33,571 bases of DNA from UBA4923 sp964606165 (GCA_964606165.1 CAZSFQ010000016.1:1-33571), one strand, 5' to 3'. Counted from the stretch's first letter, positions 17,092 to 24,963 are shown. A program made the numbers and translations. Notes: generated by a model from the letters alone, not told the origin.

Positions 17092-17757
17092 ATGACGCAG
17101 GAAGCAAGAATCGACTCCGATATGGCATCGGAACACAGGGAACTTAAAAACAGGCCGCCGGAGGAGCTTGGTTTTTATCTGGTCGCTTCGAACCGGGAAT
17201 TACTGAATCATGTGGAAGCCTTGATGAACCGCCAGGGTGTCTTTGGAGTTCTGGATTCGTCAGGCCGGGTCCACTACCTGGTCGACGCGCGCAAAGGTTC
17301 GCCTTTGGCGGCCAGACATGTGATGGCAACGGCGGACGGCATCGCAAGAAAAACTTGCCGCGATACGCGAAATGAAAGAAGGCGGATCAGGGCCCTTGTC
17401 GACAAGGTACTCAGCTGTTATGAGTGGAATACACAACTGCGCGGATACAGGCTTCTGGGGGAAATCCTGCGCCGGACTGCGACGGACATCTCGCTTCTGA
17501 ATCCGATCAGCAAGAGACTTTATCCGGAGATCGCAAAGCAGCAGGGTTTGCGCCCGCATCAGATCGAACGCAACGTCCGCTACCTTTTCGATGATCTGGC
17601 GTCAAGGGAGCGGTCCGCACAGCGCAGCCAGGGCAAACAGCTATTGAGGAAAGGAGAAAACAGCCTCCCTGTTGGCCGCACCATCACCCGGCTGTCAGAG
17701 GAAGTCTGGAGCGAGCTTGACACCTTTGAGCTGGGGGAAGCCGAAGACAGCGACTGA
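17092..17757 (+). CDS. Spo0A C-terminal-domain protein with degenerate receiver-like N-terminus
   Basis: A 221-residue putative DNA-binding regulator. Residues 117-175 closely follow the first helices of the Spo0A effector domain: RGYRLLGEIL, then a LYPEIAK helix (143-149) and IERNVRYLFDDLASR in the place of the Spo0A recognition helix (RVERAIRHAIE). The last part of the Spo0A domain is missing and replaced by a polar tail. The N-terminus at 28-70 (FYLVASNRELL then VFGVLDSSGRVHYLVDARKG) resembles the first strand and helix of the Spo0A receiver, but the acidic pair is replaced by Ala-Ser and there is no recognisable phosphoacceptor region. It should therefore not work as a phosphorelay target. 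It ends head-on against the HU gene. It is a Spo0A paralogue by inference; targets and signal are unknown. Confidence 0.7.
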   Translation: MTQEARIDSDMASEHRELKNRPPEELGFYLVASNRELLNHVEALMNRQGVFGVLDSSGRVHYLVDARKGSPLAARHVMATADGIARKTCRDTRNERRRIRALVDKVLSCYEWNTQLRGYRLLGEILRRTATDISLLNPISKRLYPEIAKQQGLRPHQIERNVRYLFDDLASRERSAQRSQGKQLLRKGENSLPVGRTITRLSEEVWSELDTFELGEAEDSD

Positions 17758-17765
17758 ATCGGGGC

Positions 17766-17797
17766 AAAAGAAAGAGGCTGCCCCGGGGACAGCCTCT
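17766..17797 (-). terminator. Rho-independent terminator of the HU gene
   Basis: An 8-bp perfect stem (17773-17780 with 17790-17797, AGAGGCTG type) encloses a 9-nt loop. Read on the minus strand it is followed by TTCTTTTG, as expected for a terminator downstream of HU. On the plus strand no T-run follows, so it may stop the Spo0A-domain transcript only weakly. Confidence 0.8.
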
Positions 17798-17818
17798 GCT
17801 ACGTTCAAGATTCAAACA

Positions 17819-18094
17819 TTAGCTGTTGACAATTGTCTTCAAACCCTTACCGGCTTTGAAAGCGGGAGCCTTCGTCGCGGGGATCAGGATCTCCTCTTTG
17901 GTGCTGGGGTTGCGTCCTTTGCGCGCGGCGCGGTGACGGACTTCAAAAGTGCCGAAGCCAACCAGTACGACTTTTTCTCCGCCTGCGAGCTGTTCGGTGA
18001 TCACGTCAAAAACAGCAGAAACAGCTTTTTCGCTGTCCTTTTTGCTTAATTCTGTTTTGGCCGCTACCGCGTTGATGAGATCAGTTTTATTCAT
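17819..18094 (-). CDS. hup: HU family DNA-binding protein
   Basis: A 91-residue nucleoid protein that bends and compacts DNA without strong sequence preference. The whole family pattern is present: MNKTDLINAVAAKTELSKKD at the start, GGEKVVLVGFGTFEVR in the middle, the DNA-clasping arm with GRNPSTKEEI, and PAFKAGKGLK near the end. The start is preceded by AAGGAGG at 7 nt spacing, and a near-perfect promoter lies upstream (18128-18156). It is a single-gene unit on the minus strand, with its own terminator, convergent with the Spo0A-domain gene and divergent from the DUF1858 gene. Confidence 0.97.
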   Translation of the reverse strand: MNKTDLINAVAAKTELSKKDSEKAVSAVFDVITEQLAGGEKVVLVGFGTFEVRHRAARKGRNPSTKEEILIPATKAPAFKAGKGLKTIVNS

Positions 18095-18127
18095 TATGGT
18101 GCCTCCTTCCGGCTGTGTTCTTCGCCT

Positions 18128-18156
18128 ATTATCCTGTTCAAATATCGCCTTGTCAA
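18128..18156 (-). promoter_or_regulatory. Sigma-A promoter of the HU gene
   Basis: On the minus strand, TTGACA (18156-18151) and GATAAT (18133-18128) are 17 nt apart, a near-consensus housekeeping promoter. It predicts a short leader of roughly 25-30 nt containing the AAGGAGG ribosome site. Confidence 0.85.
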
Positions 18157-18167
18157 GCCTTTCGGGG

Positions 18168-18181
18168 CTAATCTGTATTAG
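18168..18181. promoter_or_regulatory. Short dyad, possible operator between HU and DUF1858 genes
   Basis: CTAAT-CTGT-ATTAG is a perfect 5-bp inverted repeat with a 4-nt centre, placed 12 nt upstream of the HU -35 box. Its size fits a dimeric repressor or activator site, but short dyads also arise by chance. Confidence 0.3.
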
Positions 18182-18190
18182 ATGTTCCCT

Positions 18191-18234
18191 TTTTTCTCTT
18201 TTTCACTTCCCTTTTCCTGAAAAAAAGAGAAAAA
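18191..18234. repeat. 13-bp perfect A/T inverted repeat
   Basis: A pyrimidine arm (18191-18203, T5-CTC-T5) is exactly complementary to a purine arm (18222-18234, A5-GAG-A5) across an 18-nt pyrimidine-rich loop. It lies just before the DUF1858 promoter and upstream of the HU promoter. It lacks the GC stem of a terminator. Confidence 0.6.
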
Positions 18235-18235
18235 C

Positions 18236-18263
18236 TTGCCTCCCGGCGCGGTAATGCGATAAC
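18236..18263 (+). promoter_or_regulatory. Promoter of the DUF1858 gene
   Basis: TTGCCT (18236-18241) and GATAAC (18258-18263) are 16 nt apart, and a TGC directly before the -10 box gives an extended -10. The DUF1858 ATG lies about 40 nt downstream. Confidence 0.5.
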
Positions 18264-18304
18264 ATTCAGTCAGTAATAATTACTTTGATTTGGAGAATGA
18301 CTTG

Positions 18305-18526
18305 ATGAAAGCCACAAAAGATATGTTGATTCTGGACTTGCTGCAACTCGATCAAAACATTGCCGGCCTTTTAATGGGCTACGGGATGCATTGCATCGGC
18401 TGCATGCTGGCCAGCAACGAGACAATTGAACAGGCCTGCATGGCACATGGAATTGATGCGGATGACTTGATTGGCCACATTAATTCCTATCTTGAAAAAG
18501 CCGAATCCGAGCCGTCGTCTGTTTAG
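18305..18526 (+). CDS. DUF1858 domain protein
   Basis: A 73-residue protein made of one DUF1858 domain. The family is recognised by the helix-rich N-terminal part (LDLLQLDQNIAGLLMGYGM) and the motif H29-C30-I31-G32-C33, followed by ETIEQACMAHGID. Relatives occur alone or fused to hybrid-cluster, ScdA or sulfur-transfer proteins, and the cysteine pair suggests a redox or metal role; no reaction is established. The frame can be read from a TTG at 18290, but the ATG at 18305 is preferred because GGAGA (18292-18296) sits 8 nt before it. It is divergent from HU with its own promoter, and 41 nt precede the next gene. Confidence 0.85.
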   Translation: MKATKDMLILDLLQLDQNIAGLLMGYGMHCIGCMLASNETIEQACMAHGIDADDLIGHINSYLEKAESEPSSV

Positions 18527-18567
18527 AAGCGGCCGGTGATCCGACAAAGGGCAGGTAGCAGCCTGAA

Positions 18568-20544
18568 ATGAACAAGTTCATACCGATCCGGCATTTGACG
18601 CCGCGAAAACTGTTTTTGGTCGCTTATGATATGGCGTCCAGCGTTCTGGCGCCCCTTCTGTCGCTTTACCTTTTGTATGAGAAGGGGATTCCTGCCCGCT
18701 TTCTTGAGCAATTCAAGTCAACCTGGTTTGTTTTCGTTATCCTGTCGGCCATTTGTTTTTCCCTGAGCGGTTTTTATTCGCAGATGTGGCCCTTTGCCAG
18801 GGGATCACAGTACCTGGTCCTTGTCGCGGGGACAATTATCCAGCTTTTTCTTTCTGTTTTGACCTTTCAGGTCATGAAGCGAAATTACGCGCTGGCCTTT
18901 TATATCATCTACTGGTTTTTGCTGACTACCGCCGTCTTTTCCATCCGCTTTTTCTACAGGTTTTACCATACGCGCCGCCAGGTAAGGCAGATCCGCAAAA
19001 GGCAAAAGGGCAGGGAGCCAATCCGTGTCATGATCGTTGGAGCCGGCCAGGCGGGAACGCAGATTATAGTGGAGCTCAAGACAACCCAGTCGCTTCGGGT
19101 CCCGGTCTGCGTCGTAGATGATAATCCCCTCATCCACTTCTACAAGAACAACGGCATACCCGTTCTGGGCGACCGCAACGATATTGTCGAGCTTGCCGAA
19201 CAACACAGGATCGACGAAATAATCGTCGCCATCCCCTCGGCATCGAGTGAAACCTTGAGGGACATTCTTGCCATCTGTCATCAGACCAACTGCCGGGTAA
19301 GGCTTTTGCCTTTCTTTTCGGAACTCAGCAGCGAGCAGGTCCATCTGTCCGATGTCCGGGATATACGGATTGAGGACCTGCTGGGGAGGGATCCCGTTGT
19401 CTACGATATGGAACGGGTCAGCCGTTTTATTGAAAACAAGGTGGTGCTGATTACAGGCGGCGGCGGCTCCATCGGCTCGGAATTGGCCAAGCAGATCGCG
19501 GCCTTCCGGCCGTCGCTTCTGATTCTTTTCGACATCTGTGAAAACAGCGTCTATGACCTTCAGCAGGAGCTGAAGGCTCAATTTGGCAAGCTGCTCAACC
19601 TGAAAGTACTGATCGGATCGGTACGTGACGCCAAGAGGCTGGCCGGAGTTTTCGCTGAATGGAGACCCAATGTAGTCTTCCACGCCGCGGCTCACAAACA
19701 CGTTCCCCTGATGGAAATCAGTCCGGGTGAGGCCGTTAAGAACAATGTCTACGGAACTTACAATACCGCCCTGATGGCGGCCCGCTACGGCACCAGCCGC
19801 TTTGTTCTGGTGTCGACGGACAAGGCTGTCAATCCCACCAATGTCATGGGAGCCACCAAGCGGCTCTGTGAAATAGTGGTGCTCACCCTGAATAAAATTT
19901 CGCCGCGCACTTCCTTTTCGGCCGTGCGCTTTGGCAATGTACTGGGAAGCAGCGGGAGCGTGATCCCTCTTTTCGAAAAGCAGATCCGGGAGCATCGTCC
20001 CGTTACGGTCACCCACCCTGAAGTCGAGCGCTTCTTCATGACCATCCCCGAAGCATCCAGCCTGGTTCTTCAGGCAGGGGCTTACGCCAGGGGCGGGGAG
20101 ATCTTTGTTCTGGACATGGGGGCGTCGGTCCGGATCGATGATCTGGCCCGCGACCTGATCCGCTTGTCAGGATTTGTTCCCGATGTGGATGTTCCTATCG
20201 AATACATCGGGCTTCGGCCGGGGGAGAAAATGAAAGAAGAACTGTTCCTCAAGGATGAATCGATTGTCCGCACGGATCATGAAAAAATCAATATCCTTTC
20301 TCAGATCGATGACCCGGATCTTCTTTCACGCGAAATCCGTAAACTGCTCCGCCTCACTTCAAACGAGGATGAAACGGGGCTGGACGGCTTTATGGACCAG
20401 CTTTTGTCGGTCCTGGAAAATGATTTACAGACCCTCGGCGCGGACTCCAGCGGCCGTCTTCCTCTTGTTCCCTACGATTCCACTTGTGAAATCAAGCTGC
20501 ATTCGCTTGATGAGCCGGCAGCAGTACCGGCAGGAGAAGACTGA
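18568..20544 (+). CDS. Membrane-bound nucleotide-sugar 4,6-dehydratase (PglF/CapD/WbpM type)
   Basis: A 658-residue protein with about four N-terminal membrane helices (to about residue 130), a Rossmann-like domain beginning IRVMIVGAGQAG (152-163), then an extended SDR catalytic domain with G297-GGGSIGSE for NAD(P). The catalytic region has T417-D418-K419 and M427-GATK431: the usual tyrosine of YxxxK is methionine, as is normal in PglF-type UDP-GlcNAc 4,6-dehydratases. The product would be a UDP-4-keto-6-deoxy sugar, the first step toward bacillosamine-like or QuiNAc/FucNAc sugars for glycans. No sugar aminotransferase, acetyltransferase or glycosyltransferase is within the window, so the pathway must continue elsewhere. 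The ATG at 18568 has only a weak ribosome site (GCAGGT). The exact substrate is inferred from the family. Confidence 0.9.
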   Translation: MNKFIPIRHLTPRKLFLVAYDMASSVLAPLLSLYLLYEKGIPARFLEQFKSTWFVFVILSAICFSLSGFYSQMWPFARGSQYLVLVAGTIIQLFLSVLTFQVMKRNYALAFYIIYWFLLTTAVFSIRFFYRFYHTRRQVRQIRKRQKGREPIRVMIVGAGQAGTQIIVELKTTQSLRVPVCVVDDNPLIHFYKNNGIPVLGDRNDIVELAEQHRIDEIIVAIPSASSETLRDILAICHQTNCRVRLLPFFSELSSEQVHLSDVRDIRIEDLLGRDPVVYDMERVSRFIENKVVLITGGGGSIGSELAKQIAAFRPSLLILFDICENSVYDLQQELKAQFGKLLNLKVLIGSVRDAKRLAGVFAEWRPNVVFHAAAHKHVPLMEISPGEAVKNNVYGTYNTALMAARYGTSRFVLVSTDKAVNPTNVMGATKRLCEIVVLTLNKISPRTSFSAVRFGNVLGSSGSVIPLFEKQIREHRPVTVTHPEVERFFMTIPEASSLVLQAGAYARGGEIFVLDMGASVRIDDLARDLIRLSGFVPDVDVPIEYIGLRPGEKMKEELFLKDESIVRTDHEKINILSQIDDPDLLSREIRKLLRLTSNEDETGLDGFMDQLLSVLENDLQTLGADSSGRLPLVPYDSTCEIKLHSLDEPAAVPAGED

Positions 20545-20551
20545 CTGCCGC

Positions 20552-20560
20552 GAAGGAGAC
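20552..20560 (+). promoter_or_regulatory. Ribosome binding site supporting the TTG start of polA
   Basis: GAAGGAGAC with core AAGGAG lies 6 nt before the TTG at 20565. No ATG in frame lies close enough to compete. Confidence 0.6.
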
Positions 20561-20564
20561 AGCT

Positions 20565-23156
20565 TTGACCACTCAAGAAATATTATTGCTCTTCGACGTA
20601 CACAGTCTGATGAACCGTGCCTATTACGGCATGATCGGGAGGAGGCAGCTCACTGCGCCTGATGGTTTTCCCACCGGCGCCCTTTACGCCTTTCTCAACA
20701 TGATCCTCAAGTACCGGGAGGACCTGAATCCGACTCATATCGTCTCTGCCATGGATATGCCGGGCAATACCTTCCGTCATGAAAAATACGATTTATACAA
20801 GGCGGGCAGGGGCCCCACCCCTGAAGATCTTTCCCGCCAGATACCGGTAGCGCGCGACCTGCTTGAGGCCCTTGGTTTCCAACCTGTCGGCCTCACATCC
20901 TACGAAGCCGACGATCTGATCGGCACCATGGCGCGGATGGGCGAGGAGAAAGGAATGCGCGTCTTCATCGTGTCAGGAGACCGTGACACCCTGCAGCTTG
21001 TGTCAGACCGGACTTCAGTTGTCCTTGTCACCACGCAAAAAACAGGGTCCGTCAGCGAAACTGTTTCGCCGGAATCCATGCAGGAAGAGTTTGGCGTCTC
21101 ACCCGGGCAATGGGTGGATGTCAAAGCGCTGATGGGGGATTCCTCGGACAATATCCCCGGAGTCAAGGGCGTTGGCCCAAAGACTGCCTTCCAGCTGATC
21201 AAGACTTACGGAACGCTTGACAATGTCTACCGGCACCTCGACCAGCAAAAGGGGGCTCTTTTGAAAAACCTGGAGGAGAACAGGGATTCGGCTTTTCTTT
21301 CCCATGAACTTTCCGCCATCCGTCTGGATGTTCCTCTTCCCGATGCCGACCGTCTGATCAACTCGGAAATCGACAGCCGCTTCGACGGGGAAGCGCTCCT
21401 GTCACTTTTAACCCGGCTTGATTTCCGTTCCCTGATTGAGCGGTTCGAGCTGAAGCAAGAAGACAGCCCCGAACTTCTGCCGCTGGATTGCTGCATTCAT
21501 GGATCCGTCCAGGAACTGATTGAGGCTGCCGGCCGGGTAAAGGACCTGGCTTTTTTCCTGCCTGCCCCCGGCCGACCGGGTGTCCTGGCCAATTCCGGGG
21601 CTTGTGCCAGGATTGATGATCCGGAAGATCTCTTCCAAGTCCTTCAAAACAATGAGGGACCTTTCGCCACCTGGGATATGAAGGCACAGTTGCGGGCCCT
21701 CGGCCGTCAGGCGCCCGGCCGTTTCGTCCATGATCTGATGATCGCCTCCTATCTGCTCAACCAGCTGGGACGGGGTGATGACATCGAATACGCTCTGCGC
21801 GCCATACTTGGTGACTCTTTCAGGCCGGTCCCCGAGAGCTTGCCGCTTCAAGACGGGCAGGACGACCGACTCAGATGCCTGGCCCTGCAGCTGCCCGCAG
21901 CCCGCCAAAAGCAGATTGAAGCCATCCGTGAAAGGGATCTGGACCGCCTTTACCAGGTAGAGACGCGGCTGGTAGGTATTCTGTCTGACATGGAGCTCAA
22001 GGGCGTCCTGATTGACGCAGGGGCGCTTAAGGACGCTTCCGCGAAGATGGCCGGGGAACTGGAGGAGCTGGAAGGCTCGATCTATCATGACGCGGGCCGT
22101 GCCTTCAATATCAACTCCCCTCAACAGCTTGCCGAGGTATTGTATACAGATTTGAAACTGCCGACAGGCCGCAAGAGCTCAACGGGTAAGTACAGTACGG
22201 CGGCCGACGAGCTGGAACGGCTCAAAGGCTACCACCCTGTCATTGCCCACATTCTCGAATACAGGGAGCTTTCCAAGCTGAGGGGCACCTTCCTTGAGGG
22301 CCTGAAAAAGGAGATTGCCAAAGACGGGCGTGTCCACACCTCCTACAACCAGACAGTCGTGGCGACGGGAAGATTATCGAGCTCAAACCCCAACCTGCAA
22401 AACATCCCGGTGCGGACCGAACGCGGGAGCCGGATCCGCGAACTTTTCATCGCGCCGCCCGGCTACGTCCTGGTCGGGGCTGATTACAGTCAGATCGAGC
22501 TGCGCCTCCTCGCCCACCTGTCCGGTGACCAGGAATTGACCCGGGCTTTCCGGGAGGGAAGAGACATCCATCTGGTCACGGCTTCTTCCTTTTACGGCAA
22601 GGATGAATCGCTGATTACGGCCGCGGAGCGTTCGGTGGCGAAAACCGTCAACTTCAGCATCACTTACGGCATTTCCGATTTCGGCCTGTCGCGCGACCTG
22701 GATATCCCAATTCCGGAAGCAAGGCGGCTGATTGAGCGTTATCACGCCAAATACCCCGGTGTTGAAGCCTGGCTCAGGGAGCAGGGGGAGTCAGCCAAAT
22801 CCCTGGGCTATGTCGAGACACTCTTCCATCGGAGGCGCTATGTGCCTGAGCTGCAGTCGCAGAACCGCAATACCTATAATTTCGGAATGAGGGCTGCCAT
22901 GAACGCGCCCGTGCAGGGCACGGCGGCAGACCTGATCAAGATCGCCATGGTTGACGTCCATCGGGCACTCAGACAGGAAAAGCTTGACGCCGCCATCATC
23001 CTGCAGGTTCATGATGAATTGATTCTTGAAGTGGCGGAAAAGGACGCGGTACACGCGGCAAAAATCCTCAAGGAAAAGATGGAAAAGGCCATGGAGTTGT
23101 CGGTCCCGCTGCTGGCAGGGACAAAGACCGGCAGAACCTGGGGAGACTTGAAATAA
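20565..23156 (+). CDS. polA: DNA polymerase I (proofreading domain degenerate)
   Basis: An 863-residue polymerase for Okazaki-fragment processing and repair. The 5'-3' exonuclease/flap domain fills about 1-290 (TSYEADDLIGTMA, VSGDRDTLQL, ALMGDSSDNIPGVKGVGPKT). The middle 3'-5' exonuclease-like domain (about 300-470) lacks the first acidic motif (usually DxE), so proofreading is probably absent, as in Bacillus and Thermus PolA. Polymerase motifs are intact: motif A D640 in GADYSQIELRLLAH, motif B R689/K693/F697/Y701 in RSVAKTVNFSITYG, and motif C H816-D817-E818 in QVHDELILE. Residue 698 is serine where most family members have glycine. The start is TTG with a strong SD, 20 nt after the dehydratase gene. 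coaE follows by 1 nt, a pairing common in Bacillota. Confidence 0.97.
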   Translation: MTTQEILLLFDVHSLMNRAYYGMIGRRQLTAPDGFPTGALYAFLNMILKYREDLNPTHIVSAMDMPGNTFRHEKYDLYKAGRGPTPEDLSRQIPVARDLLEALGFQPVGLTSYEADDLIGTMARMGEEKGMRVFIVSGDRDTLQLVSDRTSVVLVTTQKTGSVSETVSPESMQEEFGVSPGQWVDVKALMGDSSDNIPGVKGVGPKTAFQLIKTYGTLDNVYRHLDQQKGALLKNLEENRDSAFLSHELSAIRLDVPLPDADRLINSEIDSRFDGEALLSLLTRLDFRSLIERFELKQEDSPELLPLDCCIHGSVQELIEAAGRVKDLAFFLPAPGRPGVLANSGACARIDDPEDLFQVLQNNEGPFATWDMKAQLRALGRQAPGRFVHDLMIASYLLNQLGRGDDIEYALRAILGDSFRPVPESLPLQDGQDDRLRCLALQLPAARQKQIEAIRERDLDRLYQVETRLVGILSDMELKGVLIDAGALKDASAKMAGELEELEGSIYHDAGRAFNINSPQQLAEVLYTDLKLPTGRKSSTGKYSTAADELERLKGYHPVIAHILEYRELSKLRGTFLEGLKKEIAKDGRVHTSYNQTVVATGRLSSSNPNLQNIPVRTERGSRIRELFIAPPGYVLVGADYSQIELRLLAHLSGDQELTRAFREGRDIHLVTASSFYGKDESLITAAERSVAKTVNFSITYGISDFGLSRDLDIPIPEARRLIERYHAKYPGVEAWLREQGESAKSLGYVETLFHRRRYVPELQSQNRNTYNFGMRAAMNAPVQGTAADLIKIAMVDVHRALRQEKLDAAIILQVHDELILEVAEKDAVHAAKILKEKMEKAMELSVPLLAGTKTGRTWGDLK

Positions 23157-23157
23157 C

Positions 23158-23790
23158 ATGTTTGTCCTTGGCATCACGGGAGGGATCGGTACGGGCAAGA
23201 GCACGGTCGCCTCGATTTTGCGCGCGGCAGGCATCCCTGTTATCGATGCGGACGCCATTGCCCATGAGCTGACCTTGTCCCGGGGAGAGACGACCGAAAA
23301 AATCGCCCAGGCCCTGGGTGGCGATTTGCTTGACGCGGACGGAGCCCTTGACCGGGAACGCGTCGCTTCCCTGGCCTTTACAAACAAACGCTTTCTCGAT
23401 ACCCTAAGCGCCATCATCCACGAAGATGTGATCCGGGCCATGGATGAAAAACTTGAACAGGGGAAGCGAAATAAGACCAAAGTCATGGCCCTGGACGTGC
23501 CCCTGCCGGTCAAGAGGGGTTTTCTCGATGTCTGTGATCAGGTTTGGACGGTAACCGCCAACAAGGACCTTCGATTGAAAAGACTGCTGCGGCGTGGCAT
23601 GGATGAAGCTGAAGCGGAGCGCCGTATGATGGTTCAGATGACCCGTGAGGAATACAGCGCACTGGCTGCGCACGAGATCGATAATAACGGCAGCCTGATC
23701 GAACTTGAAGAGCAGGTCCTCCGGTTGCTGAGAGATGAACTGGGCCAGCGGGGCATCCAGGTGCCCGGTCTTTCCAACCCGCCAGCTTAA
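23158..23790 (+). CDS. coaE: Dephospho-CoA kinase
   Basis: Catalyses the last step of coenzyme A synthesis, phosphorylating the 3'-hydroxyl of dephospho-CoA with ATP. The protein has 210 residues. The P-loop is G8-GIGTGKS15 near the N-terminus, followed by IPVIDADAIAHEL with the catalytic aspartate region, the lid region and VWTVTANKDLRLKRLLRRGM, typical of the family. The ATG at 23158 comes 1 nt after the polA stop, so translation may be coupled. Its stop codon overlaps the stop of the convergent ychF gene within TTAA (23787-23790). Confidence 0.96.
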   Translation: MFVLGITGGIGTGKSTVASILRAAGIPVIDADAIAHELTLSRGETTEKIAQALGGDLLDADGALDRERVASLAFTNKRFLDTLSAIIHEDVIRAMDEKLEQGKRNKTKVMALDVPLPVKRGFLDVCDQVWTVTANKDLRLKRLLRRGMDEAEAERRMMVQMTREEYSALAAHEIDNNGSLIELEEQVLRLLRDELGQRGIQVPGLSNPPA

Positions 23791-24869
23791 AGGTTGAATC
23801 GGAAGGTGATGTAATCGCCGTCACCTACCGTGTAAGCCTTGCCTTCGGAACGGACCAGGCCCTGTTCGCGGGCCGCGGCGAGAGAGCCTGCCTTTTTCAG
23901 AAGATCAAAGGGGATGACCTCGGCACGGATAAAGCCGCGCTCGAAGTCTGTGTGGATGATCCCTGCCGCCTTGGGCGCCGTGGTGCCCTGCTTGACCGTC
24001 CAAGCCCGCACTTCCTTTTCATTGCTGGTGAAAAAGGAGATCTGGTCAAGGGTCCGGTAAGCCTGGCGGATGACCCGGTCCAGGCTGCTTTCCGGCATTC
24101 CAAGTTCCTGCCGAAACAGCTTTTGCTCATGGTCCGGCAGTTCCGCCAGGTCGGCTTCGACATCGGCGGCGACCGAGAGCACAGGAATGTCTTCAGTCCC
24201 CAGAAAATCTTTCAGTGCCTCCAGCCTGGCGCTGCAGTCTTCCAGATCCTTGATATTGGCCACGATCATGACAGGTTTTCTTGTAAGAAGGCTGTACTGG
24301 TCCATCATGGAGCTTTCGACCTGGTCAGCCCCGAAACTTCTGGCTGTCTTTTCATTGTTCAGGTGCTCCATGAGCCGCCCGATCAAGGCGAGCTCGGCCA
24401 ACAGCGCGGGCGCGTGGCTTTTGGCTGACTTGGCAACCTTTGCCTGACGTTTTTCCAACAGAGCCAGATCGGCCAGGATAAGTTCGATCTCGACCGTTCG
24501 GAAATCCAGGGCGGGGTCAATGGAGGGGTTGGAGTGGGCGATGGATTCATCTTCGAAACAGCGGATCACATGAAGGATGGCGTCCACTTCCCGGATGTGC
24601 GAAAGAAACTGATTACCCAAACCCTCTCCGTGGCTTGCACCTTTGACCAGGCCGGCGATATCGACGAACTCAACTGTCGCGGGGATGATTTTTTCCGGGC
24701 CCATGATCACGGCCAGTTCGTCAAGCCGTTGATCCGGCACGGGGACAAGGCCCACATTGGGATGGATGGTGGCAAAAGGATAATTGGCAACCAGGGCCCC
24801 GGCACCCGTCAGCGCGTTAAACAAGGTGCTTTTCCCAACATTTGGAAGTCCTGCGATCCCTATTTTCAT
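23787..24869 (-). CDS. ychF: Ribosome-binding ATPase YchF (OLA1 family)
   Basis: A 360-residue cytoplasmic P-loop NTPase of the Obg-related YchF/OLA1 family, which binds ribosomes and hydrolyses ATP; it is linked to stress and translation control. G1 is GLPNVGKST (7-15), G3 is DIAGLVKGASHGEGLGNQFL, and the C-terminal TGS domain reads VRAWTVKQGTTAPKAAG and IHTDFERGFIRAEV to FRFNL. The base-specificity motif is N205-I206-K207-D208, whereas family members usually have N-x-x-E. A ribosome site AGGAAG precedes the ATG. The gene is convergent with coaE, with overlapping stops, and divergent from the yifB gene. Confidence 0.96.
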   Translation of the reverse strand: MKIGIAGLPNVGKSTLFNALTGAGALVANYPFATIHPNVGLVPVPDQRLDELAVIMGPEKIIPATVEFVDIAGLVKGASHGEGLGNQFLSHIREVDAILHVIRCFEDESIAHSNPSIDPALDFRTVEIELILADLALLEKRQAKVAKSAKSHAPALLAELALIGRLMEHLNNEKTARSFGADQVESSMMDQYSLLTRKPVMIVANIKDLEDCSARLEALKDFLGTEDIPVLSVAADVEADLAELPDHEQKLFRQELGMPESSLDRVIRQAYRTLDQISFFTSNEKEVRAWTVKQGTTAPKAAGIIHTDFERGFIRAEVIPFDLLKKAGSLAAAREQGLVRSEGKAYTVGDGDYITFRFNL

Positions 24870-24907
24870 GATGCTTTCTTCCTGTCACCCAGCCTGCTGT
24901 CAGCACC

Positions 24908-24916
24908 ATCATAGCA
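24908..24916 (-). promoter_or_regulatory. Possible extended -10 promoter for ychF
   Basis: On the minus strand TGC directly precedes TATGAT, about 39 nt upstream of the ychF ATG. No matching -35 hexamer is evident, so the call rests on the extended -10 alone. Confidence 0.4.
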
Positions 24917-24963
24917 TCAAATGGGAGCGTGATCGCTGCCGATTCGTCTGAAAGAGTACTCTG

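Noticed and set aside
18805..20016. 403-codon open frame on the minus strand opposite the 4,6-dehydratase
   Set aside because: It lies wholly within a well-identified gene, its translation matches no family pattern, and long antisense frames are expected in GC-rich coding DNA.
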